A stretch of 13,737 nt of DNA from Cruorifilaria tuberocauda (GCA_013365365.1 JABVXU010000959.1:1-13737), one strand, 5' to 3'. Counted from the stretch's first letter, positions 1 through 7,802 are shown. A program made the numbers and translations. The notes: a model not told the origin generated them from the sequence alone.

Positions 1-456
1 AACTTTAATCACAATAAATAATTATTTATAGTTATAGACTGAAAATGTTCAAAATACTAAATATATTGCTAATTATAATTAATTTGAAATGAATTAATTT
101 TCTCTCAAGTAGAATAATCATTTGAGAAATTTTCAAATTTCAATATCATTTATCAATTCAAAAAAAAAAGCTATTAAATTTTATGATTTATTAGCGACAA
201 TCCTCTCGAAGGTATTTGGGAAATGAATGATATTTGTATTTCTGTTACAGATAATCAATCTTTGATTTCTTATCAACGATATTTGCATATTGTAATTTAA
301 ATTTAATCAATCAATATTACTAAAATATATTATTATCACGATCAAACTTTTACGCTAAAATCTAAAATCTGAAATCATTTTTGATAATTAAATTTATTTC
401 TAAGTGATTGTTAACTTTTGTCACCTTTTTTTGCAATTTCAATGCAAGATGTATCT
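1..456. other. AT-rich non-coding DNA, no gene seen
   Basis: No plausible coding frame, RNA gene or mobile-element end is visible. The stretch is mixed AT-rich sequence with an A9-10 run near 160-169. The 16-mer at 355-370 (CTAAAATCTAAAATCT) recurs exactly at 766-781, so this is one of several short dispersed repeats in the left part of the window. Confidence 0.6.
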
Positions 457-512
457 ACTTTATGATGACGTAATTGACGTAATTACTTTATAATGACGTG
501 ATTGACGTAATT
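457..512. repeat. 28-bp tandem doublet with four TGACGT motifs
   Basis: Two head-to-tail 28-bp units, 457-484 and 485-512, match at 26 of 28 positions. Each unit holds two TGACGT(A/G)A motifs, so four lie within about 45 bp, all in the same orientation. TGACGT is the half-site core bound by CREB/ATF-type bZIP factors. A regulatory role is inference; the same core also appears in the unrelated 31-bp array at 1369-1689. Confidence 0.8.
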
Positions 513-650
513 AGCTCACCTTTTATCAGGGTAATGAACTGATAATGATTATTACGACAAAAATATCTTCATCAGGAAATTACTTATAATTAAAATAGGC
601 GAACGGATAGACAGACAAACGGACATACCTGTTCACACATGATATGTGAG

Positions 651-698
651 TGATAGCGATATTGATTGATAGCGATATTGATTGATAGCGATATTGAT
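651..698. repeat. 16-bp tandem repeat, three perfect copies
   Basis: The unit TGATAGCGATATTGAT occurs three times without a mismatch at 651-666, 667-682 and 683-698. Perfect identity suggests a recent expansion. It follows a CGGATAGACAGACAAACGGACA stretch (about 604-625), which looks like a decayed GGACA-type simple repeat. No coding or RNA function is apparent. Confidence 0.9.
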
Positions 699-751
699 TT
701 GATAAAAGAATGACAGAATGATTTATGGAAGCTAAAGATCAATAAATAAGG

Positions 752-821
752 ATATTATTGATTTTCTAAAATCTAAAATCTATCTAAAACTAAATCTGAA
801 ATTTTCTAAAATCAATAATAT
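752..821. repeat. Short inverted repeat, 14-bp perfect arms
   Basis: ATATTATTGATTTT at 752-765 is the exact reverse complement of AAAATCAATAATAT at 808-821, separated by 42 bp that contain repeated CTAAAATCT words. The arms could form a hairpin. The very AT-rich composition makes a chance origin possible. No transposon or terminator hallmark accompanies it. Confidence 0.55.
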
Positions 822-873
822 ATTAATTCACTGATCCTATGACTATTCGATAAGCGAAAATTCAGTACAATAG

Positions 874-1095
874 ATCAACAAGGTCATTTGGAAATTTTTG
901 ATTGACAATAACTTGACCTCGCATCTTCTCTTTGCTGCATTTTTCAAATATGAGAAAAGCTATGGGAGAAGCCTAATGGCATGCAAATCCGATCAAACGC
1001 ATCTCTCTCTCGTACCGGAAGTAGAATTATTAGCATCAAGGACCGCGGAGAAGATAGATAATAACTCCCGGACAAACCAAAAACAATTCCCATGA
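874..1095 (+). other. Less AT-rich island with an open frame; possible exon or regulatory block
   Basis: This block is visibly richer in G+C than its surroundings (for example around 1010-1060) and has one plus-strand frame open from 874 to a TGA at 1093-1095, about 73 codons. The frame has no convincing start codon: the first ATG inside it is near 976. A TAG stop immediately precedes it. The peptide is not one I recognise and has no visible domain, signal peptide or membrane segment. A perfect POU-type octamer, ATGCAAAT, lies at 981-988, so a regulatory element is as plausible as an exon. The AG at 872-873 could act as a splice acceptor but lacks a good pyrimidine tract. Coding status is unproven. 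Confidence 0.2.
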
Positions 1096-1368
1096 AATTC
1101 CGTGAAAGGAAATTTTTTTCATCCGGAAAATCTCAGTCTAAATTTTATTCCTCTGTACGAATTTCCTAACAAATTTGAAAATTAACACATTAGTAATTTA
1201 TTTTAATAAAAATTAGAATGCAACGTAATCAATATTTTAGTGAAAATAAATGCAAATTTGCAAGCGTATATTCTGCAAATTAATATTGTCTTTTTAATTA
1301 GTATGAAAAATTATTAAGGCTAGCCAAGTAAGATATAGTAGCTAAATGAAAGTTCGTTGAATCAACTA
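1096..1368. other. Non-coding spacer, nothing recognised
   Basis: AT-rich sequence between the 874-1095 island and the 31-bp array. I see no repeat structure longer than a few bases, no credible ORF and no RNA gene. Confidence 0.5.
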
Positions 1369-1689
1369 TTTCAATATTTCACGTCAACTGTCTGCCGTAT
1401 TTCAATATTTCACGTCAACTGCTTATCGTATCTTAATATTTGACGTCACCCCACTGTCATTTTCAACATTCCACGTTAACTTTCTATCGCTTTGCAACAT
1501 TTCACGTCGAATACTTATCGTATTTCAACATTTCACGTTACCCGCCTGTCGTATTTCAACATTCCACGTTAACTTTCTATCGTATTTCAACATTTCACGT
1601 CAACTGCTTATCGTGTTTCAATATTTGAGTCAACTTTCTATCGCTTTTCAACATTTCACGTCAACTGTTTATCGTACTTCAATATTTTA
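1369..1689. repeat. 31-bp minisatellite, ten copies plus a partial
   Basis: The consensus unit reads TTTCAAYATTTCACGTCAAC followed by TGCTTATCGTA. Unit starts are 1369, 1400, 1431 (30 bp), 1461, 1492, 1523, 1554, 1585, 1616 (30 bp) and 1646, with a partial unit at 1677-1689. Copies diverge by several bases, so the array is not young. The variants ACTTTCTATCG and ACTGCTTATCG alternate irregularly. One unit has mutated to a full palindromic TGACGTCA (1441-1448). Most units carry ACGTC/ACGTT and TTATCG or CTATCG. The apparent ORF at 1440-1628 is only the array read in one frame: three 31-bp units give a 31-residue peptide period. It should not be annotated as a gene. Confidence 0.95.
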
Positions 1690-2513
1690 AAATTAAAGAA
1701 TCAAAATGAAATTTTAGTTACAAAGAAAAAAATAAACTTCTTTTTTAGAAAATCTGCAAGGGATAAAATGAAAATATAGGAACTAATAATTCATTCTTTC
1801 ATTCAAATGACAATTCATTTTACTTTACTTTAGTGAATATAGCAACTTTAAGAAAACATTTGTATAGCTTAAATTAGCTTTAAAAAGAAATCAGTAAAAC
1901 AATAAAGTTTTATTCAAATGAGACTCATTGAAACTATGCATAAATAACAGTTTACATTAGCAATTTCATTTAATTACATTGCTAAAAGTTTATTGTAATA
2001 GCAAAAGTTTGTTGTAATTTTAAAAGTTTATTTACTGCACTGTTGAAAATCCAACATTACAGCTGAAATTATTTCAAATTCTTAAGTAAATCATTTCCGA
2101 TTAAATTTTCAACGATCAAGAGTGAAGAGATGACAGCGTTCTTTTGATGATTATCATGAACTGTTAACGTTTATGATATTATCACATGCCGGACAAAAAT
2201 GAATTGAACATCGAAAGATGCAACTAAATATCATACAATGCCATCGTTTTCGTACATCCGTTATTATTTGAGCCTAAAATTAATTAAATTAATTACAATT
2301 TTTGATTTTAATTACAATTAATTACAATTTTTCACTCCACCACAGTGAATTAAGTATTTTAAAAAAGGATTAGAAATCTTTGCAGTGATAAAATATTATC
2401 ACTTATCATGTATCTTTTTTCTTCCTCAATTAAAAAATTTTATTAAAATATAATCAACTTATTATTTAATTTATCAAAACTTTTGCTAATCAAATAGCTT
2501 GAATTTAAAAATT
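1690..2513. other. AT-rich non-coding DNA with a short direct repeat
   Basis: No gene or RNA seen. A 17-bp direct repeat, AATTAATTACAATTTTT, occurs exactly at 2287-2303 and 2316-2332. The run from about 2090 to 2275 is slightly less AT-rich but has no convincing open frame on either strand. Confidence 0.5.
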
Positions 2514-2935
2514 AAATATTTATCAAATACTAAAATATTAAATATAAAAACTAAATATTTAAATTATAATTAAATTTATTTAATAGTAAATGAAAAATTA
2601 AATAAAGAAATAAATATTTATTAAATACCAAAATATTGAATATAAAAATTAAATACTTGAATAATGATTAAATTTATAAAAGAACGAGTGAAAAATTAAA
2701 TAAATAAATATTTATTGAATATTAAAATATTAAACATTTAATTAATAATTAAATGTATTAAATAATAAACGAAAAAATTGACATAAATAAATAATTATTA
2801 AATATCAAAATTTTAAATATGAAAATTAAATACTTGAATAATGATTAAATTTATAAAATAATAAATGAAAAATTGAAATAAACAAACATTCATTAAATAT
2901 TAAATAAATTAAAAAATTAAATATATAATTAAACA
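2514..2935. repeat. Degenerate ~95-bp AT-rich tandem repeat, about 4.4 copies
   Basis: Recognisable unit starts (AAATATTTATYAAATA or close variants) lie at 2514, 2612, 2706, 2789 and 2884, giving periods of 98, 94, 83 and 95 bp. Each unit then carries AAAATATTRAATATAAAAAT, TTGAATAATGATTAAATTTA and GAAAAATTAAATAAA blocks in the same order, most clearly in the second and fourth copies. The sequence is almost pure A/T, so alignment by eye is uncertain at the edges. It looks like an old satellite-like expansion. Confidence 0.75.
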
Positions 2936-3141
2936 TACATTACAAATGGGACATATCATCTGAATTGGTTTCTTTTGTTCTTTTAAGCTTCTGATGCTTA
3001 ATTTCTTCAGCTCTCTTCTTCAATAAAATTATCGATAAAATAAAGTATAAATAAATTTTACTTTTGACTTAAATTGTAAATGACTAAGTAAAAAAAAACT
3101 TGTGACAAAGAAAAAAAAAAACCATGTAAGTTACATTCAAG

Positions 3142-3466
3142 TTCCGGAGGATAAAAAAAATCCGATAGCAAAGATCAATTTTATTCCGGAAAAATTCGAT
3201 AGCAAAAATTAATTTTATTCCGAAATAGTCCGATAGCAAAAATTAATTTTATTCCGGAAAAATCCAATAGCAAAAATTGATTTTATTCCGGAAAGGTTCG
3301 ATAGCAAAAATCAATTTTATTCCGGAAAAACCAATAGCAAAAATTGGTTCTATTCCGGAAAGGTTCGATAGCAAAAATCAATTTTCTTCCGGAAAAATCC
3401 AATAGCAAAAATTAATTTTCTTCCGGAAAAATCCAATAGCAAAAATCAATTTTATCCCGGAAAGAT
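3142..3466. repeat. 34-bp minisatellite centred on TTCCGGAA, nine copies plus a partial
   Basis: Units start at 3142 (42 bp), 3184, 3218, 3252, 3286, 3320 (33 bp), 3353, 3387 and 3421, with a partial from 3455. The unit is TTCCGGAAAAATCCAATAGC followed by AAAAATTAATTTTA. It holds two small palindromes, TTCCGGAA and AAAATTAATTTT. Two variants exist, one with ATCCAATAG and one with GGTTCGATAG. Units 3286 and 3353 share the second variant and sit between copies of the first, so a 67-68-bp dimer (3252-3319 and 3320-3386) has also been duplicated. There is no spacer diversity, so it is not a CRISPR array. Function unknown. Confidence 0.95.
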
Positions 3467-4300
3467 TATCACAAGACAAGGAGAGATAGATGTCCGGTAA
3501 AAAAATTTTTACACAGCGATGTCTAAATGAAATCAATATCTCTTTCCGTTTTTTTTTTCATTCTTCACTTTATCTTCTCCTATTCATTCTCTTAAATTTA
3601 AAAAGGAAAAAAAATTTTAAATCAATAAAAGCTGCCATAATGAATAAGTAAGTAATCGATAAAATGGAAATGAAAATCAGTTTATTGATTTCTATTTCAA
3701 TTTCATCGATTTACTTCAATTTACTTTCAGGCATCTAGCTATCAGTAAATCAGACAGTATCCGATAATAGAAATTGATAAACGCTATCACATTTGGTGAT
3801 TGAAAAAATAAATTGATAGAATTGAAAACAGAAATCAATAAAAGTTGTTGTATTAGATATTAAAGTAAATCGATAAAATTTACATAATCAATAAAATCTC
3901 TCAGAACGGAAACTCAATAATCGATATCGATTAATTTTAATAAAATTGAAAAATTGCAAGAGTGGAAAATGTTAGCAAATCGAAAATAGAAATGAAAGAA
4001 ATGTGAGATGTAGGAAAATGAAAAAAAAAAAAAAGTGAACAGTAGTAGATGAACACTGATAAGATATCATTCTGATAGGAAAAGATGAGAAAGAGGAAAC
4101 ATCGAGTTCAGATAGAAATCAAAAAATGGAGCAATGGAAATTAATTTAAATTGCAAAAAATCGATTCCTTGAAGAAAGTCATTGCTACTCAATCGATCGA
4201 AAAAACAATCTATAAAATAGTTTTTAACATTTTCTGTTTTTTTAAAACGGAAAAACGAATTCATTTTATAATTTTCTATGAAGAAAATTAATTAATTATG
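3467..4300. other. AT-rich non-coding DNA with scattered ATCRATAAAA words
   Basis: No gene is supported. The decamer ATC(A/G)ATAAAA occurs on the plus strand at 3621, 3655, 3834, 3869 and 3888, and once more upstream at 3031. TTTATTGAT complements lie among them (3681). A 16-bp perfect palindrome, TAATCGATATCGATTA, is at 3918-3933. An A14 run is at 4021-4034. The minus-strand frame at 4067-4264 encodes a phenylalanine-rich peptide with no recognisable domain and is judged spurious. Confidence 0.55.
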
Positions 4301-4328
4301 ATTTGTTAAAGAATTGATTAATTGATTG

Positions 4329-4484
4329 ATTGATAAGATCATTGTGGAAAGGAAAAAAAAAACTTTGTAATTTCCAATTAACGAAATTATTTGTTGAGAA
4401 AAGGATAATCGAATTATAATTATAATTTATTAAGGTGAACTGTTAACGAATTTGATTCATTGATAAGATCACTGTGAAAAGAAA
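4329..4484. repeat. Imperfect 26-bp direct repeat
   Basis: The sequence beginning ATTGATAAGATCATTGTGGA at 4329-4354 recurs at 4459-4484 with about three mismatches, offset 130 bp. Both copies contain TGATAAGATC. The copies are separated by unrelated AT-rich sequence, so this is probably a decayed local duplication. Confidence 0.55.
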
Positions 4485-4700
4485 TGATCAAATATGAGTC
4501 AATGGAAGTTTCAAATAATAATTTCAAATCATTTCTCATACCTAATAGTTTTAGTATTTAATTTTATTAATTCAAAATTATGCAACAGACTTTTTGCTAG
4601 TAACAAAAATAAACTTTTTTTAATTCAAGAAAAAGATTTAACCGAAAGGAAAACAAAAAGTAAGCTATAATTAATTAATAAGCTATGTTAATTAAGAATA

Positions 4701-4720
4701 TAATTAATTAATTAATTAAT
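4701..4720. repeat. (TAAT)n simple repeat
   Basis: Five perfect TAAT units. This and the similar tract at 4971-4993 are plain microsatellites within AT-rich DNA. Confidence 0.9.
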
Positions 4721-4879
4721 AACGGGTAATATATTCAATGAATATTAATAGGAAATTTTTGTATAACTCAAAATAAAATATGAAAAGTAAGATTTAATCA
4801 ATTTATTTGTCTTGAAGATTAATGTATAAGTGGAAAATGATTTGTTTTTTTTTTGGTATAAAAGTAAACTTATAATTTT

Positions 4880-4910
4880 AATTATTTAATTATTTAATTA
4901 TTTAATTATT
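4880..4910. repeat. (AATTATTT)n 8-bp tandem repeat
   Basis: Three perfect AATTATTT units and a 7-bp partial unit. No function is suggested by the context. Confidence 0.9.
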
Positions 4911-4970
4911 ATGAGATGAAATATCGGTTGAAGCTAAAAGATTAGAAGTGATTAAATAATTAATTTAGTT

Positions 4971-4993
4971 ATTAATTAATTAATTAATTAATT
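4971..4993. repeat. (ATTA)n simple repeat
   Basis: An uninterrupted ATTA repeat of 23 bp, self-complementary, so it could extrude as a short cruciform. It lies about 70 bp from the SINE-like element. Confidence 0.9.
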
Positions 4994-5066
4994 CTGGAAA
5001 AAATAAGATGTAAAATTTGCAAAAAAAAACAATGAATTTAAAAATTTTTTAAAAGCGATTGCTAAT

Positions 5067-5286
5067 TTTGTATGGATATTTTGGGGCGGTAATGTCCTGA
5101 AGATAGTTTACATTACACGCACGGAGTATAACCATTGAATGATACTTTTGCGCTTTTTTCTGCCATCTCAACAGTTTTATTATAAATGTCACCGTTGTGA
5201 TTCAACTTCTTGCGCGTGGGAATTGATCCTGTGTGTTTTCAACTGCTACATTGAAATCACAACCACTGAACTATTGTGCACCAAAA
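5067..5286 (-). mobile_element. tRNA-derived SINE-like element (minus strand)
   Basis: Read on the minus strand, TAGTTCAGTGG (5273-5263) matches the RNA polymerase III A-box consensus and GGATCAATTCC (5229-5219) matches the B box. The two box starts are 44 bp apart, the distance between tRNA positions 8 and 52. The acceptor, D and T stems do not pair well, so this is not a working tRNA gene but a tRNA-related promoter head of the kind found in SINEs. About 130 bp of body sequence of mixed composition follows, ending near CCGCCCCAAAATATCC. TGCTAAT occurs on both sides, at 5060-5066 and 5287-5293, and may be a target-site duplication, which sets the boundaries given. The plus-strand open frame at 5139-5426 runs antisense through this element and is not a gene. 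The family is not identified. Confidence 0.6.
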
Positions 5287-5360
5287 TGCTAATAAATTCA
5301 AGTTTAATTTTTATTAAAGTTTCAAAATTTATAATTAATAGTAATTTTAAATCGTTTAAT

Positions 5361-5411
5361 TTTATCACTTTATCACTTTATCATTTTATCATTTTTATCA
5401 CTTTTTATCAG
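5361..5411. repeat. TTTATCAC tandem tract
   Basis: Six consecutive units of TTTATCAC/T with increasing T-run length: two TTTATCAC, two TTTATCAT, one TTTTATCAC and a final TTTTTATCAGG. Every unit carries TTATCA, the reverse complement of a TGATAA GATA-type site. Confidence 0.9.
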
Positions 5412-5664
5412 GATCAGATAATTTAAATTGAATTAATTAATCACCAAAAACAAAAAATAAATTTAAATTTATATTAATCACAAAAAGTAAAAACAAAAAT
5501 CGTACAGTGAAAAACTGTATTATTACTATTAAAAAATCGTACTTTGGTACTATTAAATTTCAATTATACTTTTAGGTATGTAATTTCTGAAAAGTTATAA
5601 AATTATTTTATAACTGAAAAGTAATTTTAAGGAGTTATAAAATTATACAGAAATCAATAGATGC
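5412..5664. other. AT-rich non-coding spacer
   Basis: No ORF or RNA gene is visible. TATAAAATTAT words recur around 5597-5646 and TCGTAC words near 5500-5533. The stretch ends where the left arm of the foldback element begins. Confidence 0.5.
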
Positions 5665-6108
5665 ATATTTTATACTGTGATTAATTCATTAAGTATCCCG
5701 GTATTCCGATATTTTCTATTAAATATTCCGATGTATCTGGTAGTTTTAAAGTATGTAACCGATGTATCTGGTAGTTTTAATCAATACTAACTTATATAAA
5801 CTGTAATTTATCAACTAGAATCAAGTAAAATTTTGAAATCGATTATTGATTTACAATTTGAAATATTAAATCAAAATTGATCAATCCGAAAAAAAAAGCG
5901 AAGTGAATTCTACGATGAACACAAAAGTTACAGCTTATATATAGCTTGTATAGTTCTGATTAAAACTATATAATTAATTATAAAAGTTACAGTTTACATC
6001 AGTCAGTATTGATTAAAACTACCAGATACATTGACCAAATACTGGTATATTTGATACAGAATACCAGAATATCGGGATACTTAATGAATTATTCACAATA
6101 TAAAATAT
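5665..6108. mobile_element. Foldback (MITE-like) element with long inverted arms
   Basis: The left arm (about 5665-5810) and right arm (about 5981-6108) are imperfect inverted repeats running over nearly their whole length. Exact complementary blocks include 24 bp at 5763-5786 against 6007-6030 and 17 bp at 5683-5699 against 6074-6090; the outer ends are ATATTTTATA and its complement. The left arm is longer because the 22-bp block at 5728-5749 is repeated at 5759-5780. The central 170 bp has no open frame, so no transposase is encoded here. This is the architecture of a non-autonomous foldback or MITE element, but no clear target-site duplication or known terminal sequence identifies the superfamily. 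Transcription through it would give a long hairpin RNA. Confidence 0.75.
5728..5780. repeat. 22-bp direct repeat inside the left foldback arm
   Basis: The 22 bp beginning CCGATGTATCTGGTAGTTTT at 5728-5749 recurs perfectly at 5759-5780, 31 bp apart. The right arm carries the complement of this block only once, so the duplication probably postdates formation of the inverted repeat. Confidence 0.9.
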
Positions 6109-6357
6109 CTTTGTTTTACAGATGGAAAATTTTAACCTAAAATTATTGCTAATTTTTGCAATCTGAAATTATTTAAAAGATAAAATTTGATTAACTCTAA
6201 TTAAATTTTAATTTTAATTAGAATTCTTTTTCTTTATCTCCTTTTCTCACTTTTTTCTTTCTGTTTAATTTTGCATTTAACACATTTATAACATTGTATA
6301 TTTGTGTATCTAATAGGTGAAGATAATCCATTCTTAATTATTCAAGTGATAATAATC
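6109..6357. other. AT-rich non-coding spacer
   Basis: No gene recognised. A TTAATTTTAATTAGAATTC stretch near 6206-6224 is followed by a pyrimidine-rich run (6225-6262). The plus-strand frame at 6304-6513 is only the ATG and TC microsatellites translated. Confidence 0.5.
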
Positions 6358-6381
6358 ATGATGATGATGATGATGATGATG
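6358..6381. repeat. (ATG)8 microsatellite
   Basis: Eight perfect ATG units, trailing off as ATAATGATCATCAG. It is a trinucleotide microsatellite; the methionine run it produces in one frame is not evidence of coding. Confidence 0.95.
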
Positions 6382-6434
6382 ATAATGATCATCAGCTTAA
6401 TCTATAACAATCAAACAATCCATTCTTCGTTTTT

Positions 6435-6458
<24 letters not shown>
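6435..6458. repeat. (TC)12 microsatellite
   Basis: Twelve perfect TC units inside a longer pyrimidine tract (about 6428-6468). The complement is GAGAG, the motif bound by GAGA-type factors in insects; binding here is untested. Confidence 0.95.
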
Positions 6459-6466
<8 letters not shown>

Positions 6467-6533
6467 TTATTTATTTTTTGATAAAAATCAAATATGAAAT
6501 AATGATAGTTTGAGTGATATTTATCGTTATCTG

Positions 6534-6665
6534 ATGTATTCAGGTTTTCCTTTTTTTTTTTTTTCTTTTATTGTTGAACGTGAAAATGTGAAAGAGGAAG
6601 AAGGTGCAAAGTCTGTTAAGAAATCGTTATCACTAGTGATAACAACACTGATTGTCATGTGTTGA
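6534..6665 (+). other. Possible small ORF of 43 codons, doubtful
   Basis: An ATG at 6534 opens a frame that reads through a T14 run, giving a phenylalanine stretch at residues 7-10. It continues into a charged segment beginning VERENVKEEEGAKSVKK (residues 14-30) and ends in a hydrophobic run, LVITTLIVMC, before TGA at 6663-6665. The charged-then-hydrophobic pattern resembles a small tail-anchored peptide. However, the frame contains the 18-bp palindrome at 6626-6643, and a low-complexity tract forms its start. I do not recognise it and think chance is more likely. The overlapping minus-strand frame at 6527-6805 is also lysine-rich low complexity. Confidence 0.12.
6626..6643. promoter_or_regulatory. 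18-bp perfect palindrome of two GATA-type sites
   Basis: GTTATCACTAGTGATAAC is a perfect inverted repeat: a TTATCA and a TGATAA flank CTAG. GATA-family zinc-finger proteins bind (A/T)GATA(A/G), so this could be a paired site. Any regulatory role is inference from the motif alone. Confidence 0.4.
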
Positions 6666-6926
6666 AATGTTAGCAATTCTTCGTTTTTTTTCAGCACAAA
6701 TAAATCTTCACCTATCATTTTCATTTCATTTCCTTCTTCACATGAATTCTGATTCACTAGTAGTTTTTTTTTTTCTTTTTTTTTTTTGTTATAAATTATA
6801 TTCATGCATTTTTTTTTCTTTTATCAGTTTGCACATTAAATTTATAAGTTTACGAAGATTGATAAATTTACAGATTGATTTATTCATAGATTGCATGATA
6901 AATGCAGAAAGCAAAAAGTAATTGAT
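6666..6926. other. Non-coding spacer with T-rich tracts and a splice-acceptor-like motif
   Basis: The run TTCGTTTTTTTTCAG ending at 6694 is a strong match to a metazoan 3' splice site, but no long open frame follows it in the sense orientation. Poly-T runs lie at about 6766-6787 and 6811-6818. The plus-strand frame at 6652-6921 is phenylalanine-rich and follows the T runs, so I do not treat it as a gene. Confidence 0.4.
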
Positions 6927-7702
6927 TGCTTTTCAAATTTTGTTAATGATGATAATAATTTAATAAAGATACGAGATAAATCAAGTGATAATAGTCTTAT
7001 AGCAGTGATTATCATTAAATTCAATATTTATAGTGATTATCATCTAATTTAGTAATTGTAGTGATTTAATAAAGATACGAGATAAATCAGGTGATAATAG
7101 TCTTATAGTGATTATCATTAAATTCAATATTTATAGTGATTATCATCAAATTTAGTATTTATAGTGATTATCATCAAATTCTATAGTAGAATTTATAACT
7201 GCTTTTCAAATTTTGTTAATGATGATAATAATTTAATAAAAGTACGAGATAAATCAGGTGATAATAGTCCTATAGTGATTATCATTAAATTCAATATTTA
7301 TAGTGATTGTCATTAAATTCAGTACTTATAGTGATTGTCATTAAATTTAGTACTTATAGTGATTATCATCAAATTCTCTAGTATAAGTTATAACTGTTAT
7401 CATCATTCCTGGTTATCATGATATATATGTAGTAGTTTGATAATATTCCAACTTGGAGTGAATTATAATGATTCTGTATATAAAATAATTTAATAAAGAT
7501 ACGAGATAAATAAATGAGAAAAATTAATCAGGTGATAATAGTCTTATAATGATTATCATCAAATTCAGTTGTGTAATGTATAACTAACTGTTATCATCAT
7601 TCCTAGTTATCATGATAGATTTGTTATCATCATCCATGATAATCATAACACAATTTGATAATATTCCAACTTGGAGTGAATTATAATGATTCTGTGTATC
7701 TT
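6927..7702. repeat. Mosaic of overlapping tandem duplications
   Basis: Several modules recur in the same order. A 41-bp block beginning TGCTTTTCAAATTTTGTTAA is identical at 6927-6967 and 7200-7240. The TAATAAAGATACGAGATAAA module occurs four times (near 6961, 7068, 7234 and 7491), each followed by GTGATAATAGTC. Between them lie several copies of a 22-28-bp unit of the form ATTTATAGTGATTATCATCA. At the right end a 42-bp block containing TTCCAACTTGGAGTGAATTA is identical at 7436-7477 and 7654-7695. Offsets of about 273, 255 and 218 bp show more than one duplication event. TTATCA/TGATAA words are extremely dense. No coding frame survives. Confidence 0.9.
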
Positions 7703-7802
7703 TCATCTATTCTCATAGCTAATATCTGTGAAATACAAATTATCTTTTGAAGCATTTGATTGGTTGATTACAGATGACAGCTATTGATGATTCGATCGCT
7801 CT
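7703..7802. other. Short spacer, nothing recognised
   Basis: Mixed-composition sequence between two repeat arrays, without an ORF or a motif I can name. Confidence 0.4.

Noticed and set aside
1440..1628. 62-residue plus-strand open frame
   Set aside because: It is wholly inside the 31-bp minisatellite and its peptide simply repeats every 31 residues.
3296..3371. GGTTCGATAGC as a polymerase III B box
   Set aside because: It is a unit variant of the 34-bp repeat, and no A box lies at the right distance.
3142..3466. Possible CRISPR array
   Set aside because: The repeated unit is continuous, with no unique spacers, and the genome looks eukaryotic.
4067..4264. 65-residue minus-strand frame
   Set aside because: Phenylalanine-rich, no recognisable domain, no splice or start context, and typical of random open frames in AT-rich DNA.
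5209..5280. A functional tRNA gene
   Set aside because: The A and B boxes are well placed, but the acceptor, D and T stems do not pair, so a tRNA-derived repeat fits better.
5139..5426. 95-residue plus-strand frame with several cysteines
   Set aside because: It runs antisense through the SINE-like element and then into the TTTATCAC tract, so neither half has independent coding support.
6304..6513. 69-residue frame with a methionine run
   Set aside because: It is made from the (ATG)8 and (TC)12 microsatellites.
6527..6921. Overlapping minus (92 residues) and plus (89 residues) frames
   Set aside because: Both pass through poly-T/poly-A tracts that keep the frames open and give lysine or phenylalanine runs; no domain is visible.
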